A stretch of DNA of 64,000 bases, taken from NCBI GenBank assembly GCA_038040385.1, contig JBBPII010000019.1, positions 1-64,000 on the forward strand, read 5' to 3'. Below are positions 16,595-23,136 of the stretch, in pieces (the stretch's first letter is position 1; each line of letters opens with the position of its first letter). Source of the DNA: Gilichinskyi gelida. Lineage in GTDB: Bacteria; Acidobacteriota; Thermoanaerobaculia; Gp7-AA8. The position numbers were made by a program, and so were the translations under genes. A model generated the notes under the pieces. The model made no database searches and was not told the DNA's origin. It was given only the letters and a program-made list of their open reading frames with translations.

Positions 16595-16805
16595 ATGCCG
16601 TGGAAGGAGGCCGGTCCTGTGCTGGAACGAATGCGATTCATGGAAGACTACCTCAGTGGCTTCTACACCATCACTGAGACTCGCTGTACGGTATGGCGTT
16701 AGCCGGAGGATCCTCCACAAGTGGCTCGCTCGGCACGATAACGATGGCGCGAGAGGCTTGGTCCATCGCTCCCGCGCGCCTCTGCACATCCCTCATCGAA
16801 CGAGC
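16595..16805 (+). pseudogene. IS481-family transposase remnant
   Basis: ATG 16595 opens MPWKEAGPVLERMRFMEDYL, the typical IS481 N-terminus. The frame breaks near 16675, where the helix-turn-helix continues one frame over as VRYGVSRRILHKWLARHD, then RGLVHRSRAPLHIPHRT. After about 16805 the homology stops, so only the ~70-residue DNA-binding head remains and the DDE catalytic core is absent. It is therefore both frameshifted and truncated. It lies between the HicBA and VapBC modules. Confidence 0.8.
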
Positions 16806-16859
16806 TTCGAACGCCGCCTGCTCCACCGGCGCCCAGGGAACGGTGAACTGATACGTCCC

Positions 16860-17126
16860 GGTCACCTCTCCTTCGTCGCCACTTCCCGCATCCCGAAAGT
16901 GAAGCTGCGCGGCGAACGCCGCGGCGCCATCGGCGCCGTGTTGAACTTCGTCACGCCGTTTCTGGCCAAGAGCTACAGTGAGGTGACGCTGCTGCAGATG
17001 CCCGCGGACGTCCCGTTCACGATCGAGTCCGTCGGCAGCGGCGCCGGCTCGATCGTGATCGCGGGGAGGGTGGGGTGGGGGGTGGGGCAGCCGCAGGTCT
17101 CGTCCGGGTCACCGCGGCTGAACTGA
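16860..17126 (+). pseudogene. Unidentified gene fragment after the IS remnant
   Basis: In the frame of the transposase tail the text changes to ordinary GC-rich coding (RGAIGAVLNFVTPFLAKSYS, then ADVPFTIESVGSGAGSIVIA) and ends in TGA at 17124-17126. There is no start codon or upstream half, so it looks like the 3' end of a host gene cut by the insertion. I do not recognise the family. A chance open frame cannot be excluded. Confidence 0.3.
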
Positions 17127-17141
17127 GGGCGGTCGGGCGGC

Positions 17142-17540
17142 TCAGCGCGCCCAGTTCTCGACATGCAGGCTGGAGACTCTCCGGAACTCGCGCTCGCTGT
17201 TCGAAACGAGCGTTAGCTTGCGCGCCACAGCTTGCGAGGCGATGAGCGTGTCGAGTGGTCCTATCGGAGTCCCAGCTCGCTCGAGCTTCGCGCGAACATG
17301 CGCGTACGCGATGGCGTCGTCTGACGTGAATTCAGCGATGGCGAGCGGATGAAGAAAATTCTCGACGAGCCGAAGCGTCTTGATCGGCGACGAGCTCTTT
17401 GCAGCGCCCGTTCGGAGCTCCGCCTCGGTGATCACGCTCACCATGATTTCTTCTCGGCTCTTCGAAAGCAGCTGCTCGAGCACGCTGGGGTCCTGCTTCA
17501 ACGCATAGATGCAAGTGTCGGTATCGAGAAGGAACGCCAT
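17142..17540 (-). CDS. vapC: VapC PIN-domain ribonuclease toxin
   Basis: A 132-residue PIN domain protein. Acidic metal-site residues are visible in LLDTDTCIYALK (D6, D8), VITEAEL and GPLDTLIASQA, and the C-terminus HVENWAR is typical of VapC. It should cleave RNA, often initiator tRNA, when unbound. The start is ATG 17540, 10 bases after the antitoxin stop; an alternative TTG at 17558 would overlap the antitoxin. It appears intact. Confidence 0.88.
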   Translation of the reverse strand: MAFLLDTDTCIYALKQDPSVLEQLLSKSREEIMVSVITEAELRTGAAKSSSPIKTLRLVENFLHPLAIAEFTSDDAIAYAHVRAKLERAGTPIGPLDTLIASQAVARKLTLVSNSEREFRRVSSLHVENWAR

Positions 17541-17550
17541 CAGCAGGTTT

Positions 17551-17784
17551 TCATCCAAGCTTCCGCCGCTTCTCGATCTCGCCCTGCGGCGGTCGATCGA
17601 AGTCTTCCGGTATGCCGGCGAACGACTCGACGTAGCCCTCCGGCCATCCTCGAGCCGGTTCGAGAATTACGGCGTTCCCTTCGCGACGCACCAACACGGT
17701 ATCTCCTTCGAAACGGAACTCTTTCGGAAGGCGTACCGCCTGACTTCTCCCCGTCCAGAAAATGCTTGCCGTCTTGTGTTTCAT
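17551..17784 (-). CDS. vapB: VapB antitoxin
   Basis: A 77-residue antitoxin with an N-terminal AbrB-type DNA-binding segment (TGRSQAVRLPKEFRFEGDTV) and an acidic toxin-wrapping tail (ARGWPEGYVESFAGIPEDFD). It should repress its own operon with VapC and mask the PIN active site. ATG 17784 is chosen because the longer frame upstream translates the palindrome at 17874. Interleaved inverted repeats at 17799-17817, just upstream, are candidate operators. Confidence 0.87.
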   Translation of the reverse strand: MKHKTASIFWTGRSQAVRLPKEFRFEGDTVLVRREGNAVILEPARGWPEGYVESFAGIPEDFDRPPQGEIEKRRKLG

Positions 17785-17798
17785 AGGAATCTCGCTGA

Positions 17799-17817
17799 TA
17801 TCTACCAATGATAGGTA
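17799..17817. promoter_or_regulatory. Candidate VapB operator
   Basis: Two interleaved inverted repeats with the same 7-base spacing, TATC-N7-GATA (17799-17813) and TACC-N7-GGTA (17803-17817), lie 15 bases before the vapB start. A dimeric AbrB-type repressor could bind either or both. This is inferred from position and symmetry only. Confidence 0.35.
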
Positions 17818-17873
17818 CCGTGTCATCGTTGTCAAGTTGAACGCTGGCGAGGCGTAGAGGGAATCTCTGCACA

Positions 17874-17986
17874 AGCTGTCATTCCGAGCGTGAGCGAGGA
17901 ACCGGTGTGGGCGGGCGGCGCGCGAAACACGATCAATGCGCCGCCCAGCCACACCGATCCCTCGCTCACGCTCGGGATGACAAGCT
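17874..17986. repeat. Long palindrome (GTCATTCCGAGC family)
   Basis: Left-arm blocks GTCATTCCGAGCGTGAGCGA and CCGGTGTGG and right-arm blocks CCACACCG and TCGCTCACGCTCGGGATGAC pair over more than 40 bases, with small bulges. It separates vapBC from the cytochrome gene that ends at 17990. It is related in sequence to the CGTCATCCTGAG element at 1975. Confidence 0.85.
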
Positions 17987-17989
17987 ACG

Positions 17990-18589
17990 TCACCGCCCGC
18001 CCCGCCCCGGGCGATTGGCTCGGCTCGCGAGCGCATCCCCCGGACACGGCCCGCCCGCCGCCGCCCACACCTTGAACTTGGCGACGAACTCCGCGTGCGG
18101 GACCGACACCGGCGCGCGGGTGCCTCCCGGGTGCCAGCCCCACAGCACCAGCTTGTCCTTGTCGATGTGCTTGATCAGCGCGGCGAAATCCTTCCCGCCG
18201 TTTCTCTTGGGGTTCTTGACCACCGCGCAGAGCTCGGCGGCGGAGAGATTGATGAATACCATCTTCTGATTGGGTGGCGGCAGGTGCCAGGTGGGGGCGC
18301 CGGGCGGCGCATGCGGGCCGTAGCTGGCGGGGGGATTGGCGACGTCGTGGCAGTTGGAGCAGGGGAGCCCGGGCGCGCCGTGGCCGTCGGGGCCGCGCAC
18401 GACTTTCATCTGGTGCGGCAGCCCGGCGTCGAACTGCAGCGGCGCGTCGCCGGGGATGTGGCAGTTCTGACAGCGCGGATGCTGCAACACCTTCTGCACG
18501 GTGGCGAACGCGGCGACCGCTTCGGCGCGCTTCTCGGCAGCGCTCAGCGCCACCGAGGCGGCCATGAACAACAGAGTAAAAACAGACAT
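17990..18589 (-). CDS. Diheme cytochrome c linked to IorAB
   Basis: A 199-residue exported protein (signal MSVFTLLFMAASVALSAAE) with heme motifs CQNCH (C40, C43, H44) and CSNCH (C77, C80, H81). It lies downstream of the molybdoenzyme subunits on the same strand with a 10-base gap, so it is probably their electron acceptor. Similar proteins are often labelled isoquinoline 1-oxidoreductase subunit, by neighbourhood only. A further cysteine (AELCAVV) and several His residues sit in the C-terminal half. The C-terminus ends in a basic tail that runs close to the palindrome. Confidence 0.85.
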   Translation of the reverse strand: MSVFTLLFMAASVALSAAEKRAEAVAAFATVQKVLQHPRCQNCHIPGDAPLQFDAGLPHQMKVVRGPDGHGAPGLPCSNCHDVANPPASYGPHAPPGAPTWHLPPPNQKMVFINLSAAELCAVVKNPKRNGGKDFAALIKHIDKDKLVLWGWHPGGTRAPVSVPHAEFVAKFKVWAAAGGPCPGDALASRANRPGRGGR

Positions 18590-18599
18590 GGCCGTCTCC

Positions 18600-20756
18600 T
18601 CAGGTCCGAAGGGTGAGCGGCAGCTCGCGCAGACGCTGGCCGGTCAGCACGGCGACAGCGTTCGCCACCGCGGGCGCGATCGGTGGAACGCCGACCTCCC
18701 CGACACCGCCCATCTTCTCGGTGCTCGGCACGATGTACGTCTCCACGTGCGGCATTTCATCCATGCGCAACACCTCGTAGTCGTGGAAGTTCGACTCCTG
18801 CACGCGGCCGTCCTTGAGGGACAGCGCGCTGTGAAGCGCCGCGCTCAAACCGAAGGCGATGCCCGATTCCATCTGCGCCGCAACCGCGGCGGGATTGACC
18901 GCCACGCCGCAGTCGATGGCGCAGACCACCCGATGCACGCGGATGCGCCCGTCCTTGATCGAAACCTCCGCCACCTGCGCCACGAAACTCCCGAACGACT
19001 CGTGCACGGCGATCCCGCGCGCGCGCCCCGCCGGCAGCGCGCTTCCCCATCCGGCTTTCTGTGCGGCCAGGTTCAGCACGCCGAGGTTGCGGGGATGGTC
19101 CTTCAGCAGGACGCGGCGGTAGTCGACGGGATCCTTTCCGGCGGCGTGGGCGAGCTCGTCGATCACGCTCTCCATCACGAACGCCGTATGACTGTTTCCG
19201 ACCGACCGCCACCACAACACCGGGATGCCGGTCTTCGGCGAATGCAGCTCGACGCGCCGATCGGGAATGGCCTTCAGATACGGAGAATCGCTCACGCCCT
19301 CGACCGAGGTAGCGTCGACGCCGTTCTTGACCAGCATCTGCTCGAACGGTGTTCCGGCCGCGATGGACTGACCGACTGCCGTGTGATGCCACGCCTGCGG
19401 CAAGCCGTCGGTACCGGCGCCGACGCGCACCCGGTGCACGAACGCCGAGCGGTAGTAGCCGCCGCGCACGTCGTCCTCCCGCGTCCACACCGTCTTGACC
19501 GGCGCGTTCGCCGCCTTGGCCACATGTACCGCCTCGCTGACGGCGTCGGACGTCGGCGTGGCCCGCCGGCCGAAACCGCCGCCGAGGAATGTGGTGTGAA
19601 CGGTGATCTGGTCCGGTTTCAGGCCGGTGATGTGCGCGGCCACTCCCTGATCCATGGTCTGGAACTGGGTGCCCGCCCAGATCTCACATCGATCGGGAGT
19701 GATTCTCACCGTGCAGTTGAGCGGCTCCATCGGCGCGTGCGCGAGATACGGCACCGAGTACTCCACGTCGATCGTCTTCGCCGCTTTGGCCAGCGCGCCC
19801 GCGGCGTCGCCAGCCTGATCGGCGACCATGCCGGGTGTGCCCGCCAGTTGCCGGAATCGCTCGCGGAGGGCCGTGCTGTCGAGCCCTGCGTTCGGGCCGA
19901 GGTCCCAGTCGATTTTCAGGGCATCGCGGCCAAGCTTGGCGGCCCAGAAATGGTCGGCGACGACGGCGACGCCACTCGGCACCTGAACCACGGTCCGCAC
20001 CCCGGGCACAGCCTTGGCCTTGGCGGCGTCGAACGACTTGACCGTGGCGCCGAACACCGGCGCGCGTTCCACGACGGCGGTGAGCAAGCCGGGGAAGTGC
20101 ACGTCCATCCCGAACTGCGCGCGGCCGGTGATCTTCTCCGGCGTGTCGAGGCGCTTGGTCGGCTTGCCGATGATCTTCCAATCCTTAGGATCCTTCAGCG
20201 TCACGCTCGCCGGCTGCGGCAGCTTTGCCGCGGCCTCGGCCAGCTCGCCGTAACGCACGCGCTTGCCGCCGGCGATGACGACGCCCTTCTCGGTGCGGAT
20301 GGTTTCCGGACTCGCCCCGAAGCGCTGCGCGGCCGCTTGCACCAGGAGCACACGAGCGAGTGCGCCCGCCTGCCGGTAACGATCGAATTCCGACCAGGTC
20401 GTGCTCGAGCCGCCGGTCATCTGGATGCCGAACATCGTGTGCGCGTACACCGGCGCCACCGGCGCGTGCTCGACCTTGATCTTGCTCCAGTCGGCGTCGA
20501 GCTCCTCGGCGATCAGCATCGGCAGCGTGGTCCAGATGCCCTGCCCCATCTCCGAGTGCGACAGCAGCACGGTGACGCTGTCGTCGCTGCCGATACGCAG
20601 AAACGCGTTGGGAGGCGGCAGCTTGCCGGCCGGCGCCGGCTGCGCCAGTACGAAACGTCCGGCGCCTGGGACGATGAATGCGATGACCAGACCGCCGGAG
20701 ACGACGGCGGTGGTCTTGAGGAAATCGCGGCGGGAAGGACCTGCGAAGTCGTTCAT
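18600..20756 (-). CDS. iorB: Isoquinoline 1-oxidoreductase-type molybdopterin subunit
   Basis: A 718-residue large subunit of the xanthine oxidase superfamily. A twin-arginine signal is visible (SRRDFLKTTAVVSGGLVIAF), so the enzyme acts in the periplasm. Molybdopterin-site segments include LSHSEMGQGIWTTLPMLIAE, FLGGGFGRRAT and GGVGEVGVPPIAPAVANAV; the last carries the catalytic Glu of the family. With the 2Fe-2S subunit encoded upstream it should hydroxylate an N-heterocycle or oxidise an aldehyde; the substrate cannot be read from sequence. It lies 12 bases after iorA. No FAD subunit is present, as usual for this branch. Confidence 0.93.
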   Translation of the reverse strand: MNDFAGPSRRDFLKTTAVVSGGLVIAFIVPGAGRFVLAQPAPAGKLPPPNAFLRIGSDDSVTVLLSHSEMGQGIWTTLPMLIAEELDADWSKIKVEHAPVAPVYAHTMFGIQMTGGSSTTWSEFDRYRQAGALARVLLVQAAAQRFGASPETIRTEKGVVIAGGKRVRYGELAEAAAKLPQPASVTLKDPKDWKIIGKPTKRLDTPEKITGRAQFGMDVHFPGLLTAVVERAPVFGATVKSFDAAKAKAVPGVRTVVQVPSGVAVVADHFWAAKLGRDALKIDWDLGPNAGLDSTALRERFRQLAGTPGMVADQAGDAAGALAKAAKTIDVEYSVPYLAHAPMEPLNCTVRITPDRCEIWAGTQFQTMDQGVAAHITGLKPDQITVHTTFLGGGFGRRATPTSDAVSEAVHVAKAANAPVKTVWTREDDVRGGYYRSAFVHRVRVGAGTDGLPQAWHHTAVGQSIAAGTPFEQMLVKNGVDATSVEGVSDSPYLKAIPDRRVELHSPKTGIPVLWWRSVGNSHTAFVMESVIDELAHAAGKDPVDYRRVLLKDHPRNLGVLNLAAQKAGWGSALPAGRARGIAVHESFGSFVAQVAEVSIKDGRIRVHRVVCAIDCGVAVNPAAVAAQMESGIAFGLSAALHSALSLKDGRVQESNFHDYEVLRMDEMPHVETYIVPSTEKMGGVGEVGVPPIAPAVANAVAVLTGQRLRELPLTLRT

Positions 20757-20768
20757 GCCCGTCTCCCC

Positions 20769-21224
20769 TCAGCCCTTGGCCAGATCGGCGGCGCGGTGGA
20801 CCGCGGCGCGAATCCGCTGGTAGGTCCCGCAGCGGCAGATGTTTCCGGTCAGCGCGGCGTCGATGTCGGCGTCCGTCGGCTTGGGCTTGGCGGCGAGGAG
20901 CGCGACGGCGGACATGATTTGTCCGGACTGGCAGTAGCCGCACTGCACGACGTCGAGCTCGGCCCAGGCGCGCTGCACGGGATGGGTGGCGTCAGGCGAC
21001 AACCCTTCGATGGTGGTGATCCGTTTGCCGGCGACGGCCGACACGGGCATGACGCAGGAACGGAGGGCCTCGCCGTCCACGTGCACGGTGCACGCCCCGC
21101 ACTGCGCCATGCCGCAGCCGAACTTCGTGCCGGTCAGCCCGAGCACATCCCGCAACACCCAGAGCAGGGGCATGCCCGGCGAGACGTCCACTTGATGCTT
21201 GGTGCCGTTGACGGTTAGTTGCAT
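20769..21224 (-). CDS. iorA: Isoquinoline 1-oxidoreductase-type 2Fe-2S subunit
   Basis: A 151-residue small subunit with the plant-type cluster ligands C37, C42, C45 and C57 and the second cluster ligands C95, C98, C130 and C132 (QCGYCQSGQ ... ICRCGTY). It passes electrons from the molybdenum site in IorB to the diheme cytochrome. The start at ATG 21224 is supported by a full promoter just upstream: TTGACG, a 16-base spacer, CAAGAT, and 7 bases to ATG. It heads the iorA-iorB-cytochrome operon. Confidence 0.93.
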   Translation of the reverse strand: MQLTVNGTKHQVDVSPGMPLLWVLRDVLGLTGTKFGCGMAQCGACTVHVDGEALRSCVMPVSAVAGKRITTIEGLSPDATHPVQRAWAELDVVQCGYCQSGQIMSAVALLAAKPKPTDADIDAALTGNICRCGTYQRIRAAVHRAADLAKG

Positions 21225-21231
21225 GGATGCA

Positions 21232-21259
21232 ATCTTGGTCGCGCGCGCGTGCGCGTCAA
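21232..21259 (-). promoter_or_regulatory. Complete leaderless promoter of iorA
   Basis: On the minus strand TTGACG (21254-21259), a 16-base spacer and CAAGAT (21232-21237) are followed 7 bases later by the ATG at 21224. This is the clearest -35/-10 pair in the window and supports leaderless transcription. Confidence 0.6.
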
Positions 21260-21276
21260 CAGGGTAGGGTGCGCGA

Positions 21277-21696
21277 TTACTTTTTGCGTCCCTTGCGTGG
21301 GTAGTTGTTGAAAGGCGGCTTCCCGGTGCCCAGGCTTTCGACACATCCGCGCACTGCCTCTACGACATCCTTGATGTCGAATGGTTTGCGAAGCTTCGTG
21401 TGGACGAGAGCGGGAGGAGCATCGTCCAGCAACGTCTCCGCTCCGGCTGACATCAAGACCACGCATTTGGTATGACGACCCGTCGATGCCATCCGGCGAA
21501 TGACTTCAATTCCGCTCATGCCGGGCATCATGACATCGAGGACCACAGCGCTGTAATTCGTCGTGTCGAGGCGCGAGAGCGCCTCGTTTCCACTTGACGC
21601 TGCATCTGCCGCGAAGCCCGCCTGGTGCAGCACAGCCAGGAGCATATTGCGGGTGTTCTCGTCGTCGTCGACGACCAGAACGTTGTGGACGTTCAT
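21277..21696 (-). CDS. Stand-alone response regulator receiver
   Basis: A 139-residue single-domain receiver with the acidic pocket D10-D12, the phospho-acceptor D54 in VVLDVMMPGMSG and the conserved Lys104 in LRKPFD. There is no output domain, only a short basic tail (NNYPRKGRKK). It should relay phosphate between a kinase and a partner. No histidine kinase is nearby. I chose ATG 21696 because AAGGAAAGG lies in the right place upstream; an earlier GTG at 21714 would fall on that ribosome site. Confidence 0.88.
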   Translation of the reverse strand: MNVHNVLVVDDDENTRNMLLAVLHQAGFAADAASSGNEALSRLDTTNYSAVVLDVMMPGMSGIEVIRRMASTGRHTKCVVLMSAGAETLLDDAPPALVHTKLRKPFDIKDVVEAVRGCVESLGTGKPPFNNYPRKGRKK

Positions 21697-21919
21697 ACGA
21701 AACCTTTCCTTCACTTGTCAGTTTCCAAGGTCCCGTACGCGCGTGAGGCGCTCAATCTCTGTCCTCTGCCGGCTGCGTGTTTCCCGAGCGGGTGACGGGG
21801 TCGCAGCGAGGGCGAGCGGAGAGCAACGACGTAATTGGTTGAGAACGCAGGATTACGTTCTTGAACCGGAATGGACCACTTGCTTCTATCGCAACCCCTG
21901 CGCCAAGAAGACCGCCCCC

Positions 21920-22033
21920 CTACGCGATGGGGAGGCGATCCTTGTTCTTCGCCAGCCAATCGTCGAGCGTCTGCAGATCGGGGTTGAGCATTCGCGCGGC
22001 CTCGAGATCGCGGGCGTTGCAGAAATCCCGCTG
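21920..22033 (-). pseudogene. 3' remnant of an unknown gene
   Basis: On the minus strand the text RDFCNARDLEAARMLNPDLQ followed by TLDDWLAKNKDRLPIA and a stop reads like the C-terminus of a real protein. Upstream of about 22033 the frame only mirrors the plus-strand remnant, so the 5' part is lost. I do not recognise the family. Confidence 0.4.
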
Positions 22034-22430
22034 GGGGAACGGCGGGCTGGCCATCGATGACGGCCTCGACGGCGCTTCACCCGCCGTGAACACGGACGGG
22101 GAGCCGCTGAAGGTCCCGGTCATGACGAGCGCGGTTTTCGATCCATCGACGCAAAAGACCTCCCTCCGGGGCAATGCTGCCGGCGGACACGTCATCGAGC
22201 TCTTCGCCGCTGACGCTCCCGGCTCATTGGGCGCCGGCGAGGGGCAGCGATTCGTCGGCTCGATCAACCCCAATTATCAGACGGGAGACTTCGTGCTGAC
22301 CGTCAGCGGCGACCTGCGCGGCCAATGGGTGGCGGCGACATCCACCCGAGCCGCAGACCACCAAACGCACCCTGACACTTACACCCTGCTCCGGACTTCC
22401 GAGCTCAGCCGGGCGATTCAGGTGCAGTGA
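22034..22430 (+). pseudogene. 3' remnant of a beta-helix adhesin-like gene
   Basis: From 22034 the plus strand reads GNGGLAIDDGLDGASPAVNT, then SLRGNAAGGHVIELFAAD and GEGQRFVGSI, the repeat style of large right-handed beta-helix surface proteins near their C-terminus. No start codon or ribosome site fits the first in-frame part, and the N-terminal hundreds of residues are absent. Its break coincides with that of the minus-strand remnant ending at 22033. Confidence 0.5.
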
Positions 22431-22483
22431 CGAGATCACGGCCTCGGTAACCTTCGCCTGGCATTCGGCGTAATACCTGTCAG

Positions 22484-22807
22484 ATGTCCCGTCTCGCCGT
22501 GCCCGCGCTGGCCGCCGTTTTCATCGTGGTGCAGATCTGCTGCGCGCCGCCGCTGCGCGCAGCCGCGTTCGACGGGGCGGAACCGATGCACTGTCCGATG
22601 CAGAAGCAGGAATGCGAAACGGCGGAAACAGAGAACTGCAGCGGCGGACCGCAACTCATTTCTGAGGCTCCAGTCAAGAAGTTCATCTCGCCAGTGCAAC
22701 TGCAGAGCATCGCAGTCGTCACTCGCGAGCCGGTGGCGCAGGCCGAGCACGGCGCCGTCGCCGGCTGGTGGTCCACTCCCACCCGCACCATTCAGCTTCG
22801 CATTTGA
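22484..22807 (+). CDS. Small exported Cys-containing protein
   Basis: A 107-residue protein with a signal-like N-terminus (VPALAAVFIVVQICCAPPLRA) and a mature region holding MHCPMQKQECETAETENCSG. I do not recognise a family. The short spacing of Met, His and Cys residues suggests metal binding, which is speculative. It is followed 69 bases later by the Cys/Lys-rich peptide gene in the same direction, so the two may share a transcript. Confidence 0.55.
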   Translation: MSRLAVPALAAVFIVVQICCAPPLRAAAFDGAEPMHCPMQKQECETAETENCSGGPQLISEAPVKKFISPVQLQSIAVVTREPVAQAEHGAVAGWWSTPTRTIQLRI

Positions 22808-22876
22808 TACCCGGCGCTGACCGACAGCGAAGTACGTCGCGCCATCAATCGAATGAAAACTTGAATGGAGAAAACC

Positions 22877-23092
22877 ATGAAGAAGAAGCTCTACACCCTT
22901 GCTCTGGCCGCGATGCTCGCGGTCTCGATGAATGCATTCGCCGGCTCCGCCACGAAGAGTTGCAGCAAGGCGGACGCGAATACGTGCGAAATCAAGGACG
23001 GCTCTTGCAAGAACGCCGACAAGTGCGACAAGGCGAAATGCGAGAAGAGGTGCGAGAAGAAGTGTGAGAAGGCCGAGAAGAAGGCCTCGTAG
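22877..23092 (+). CDS. Cys/Lys-rich exported small protein
   Basis: A 71-residue protein with a clear Sec signal peptide (MKKKLYTLALAAMLAVSMNA, cleavage near AFA-GS). The ~45-residue mature peptide is about one third lysine and carries seven cysteines, most in C-x3-C or C-x4-C steps (KCDKAKCEKRCEKKCEKAEK). The pattern recalls metallothionein-like or charged repetitive exported peptides; no family is recognised. ATG 22877 is chosen over ATG 22865 because GGAG (22867-22870) sits 6 bases before it. A strong bidirectional hairpin follows. Confidence 0.7.
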   Translation: MKKKLYTLALAAMLAVSMNAFAGSATKSCSKADANTCEIKDGSCKNADKCDKAKCEKRCEKKCEKAEKKAS

Positions 23093-23107
23093 CTGATTTC
23101 CCTCGAG

Positions 23108-23130
23108 GGCGGCGGCGATGAGCCGCCGCC
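23108..23130. terminator. Bidirectional terminator-like hairpin
   Basis: A perfect 9-bp stem GGCGGCGGC/GCCGCCGCC with a GATGA loop is followed by TTCCCCT. It lies between convergent genes (the Cys/Lys-rich peptide gene and typA). The U-tract is weak. Confidence 0.55.
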
Positions 23131-23136
23131 TTCCCC

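Noticed and set aside
18501..21218. A 905-codon frame antisense to IorAB
   Set aside because: It covers the molybdoenzyme genes exactly and reads as Arg/Gly/Ala-rich shadow text.
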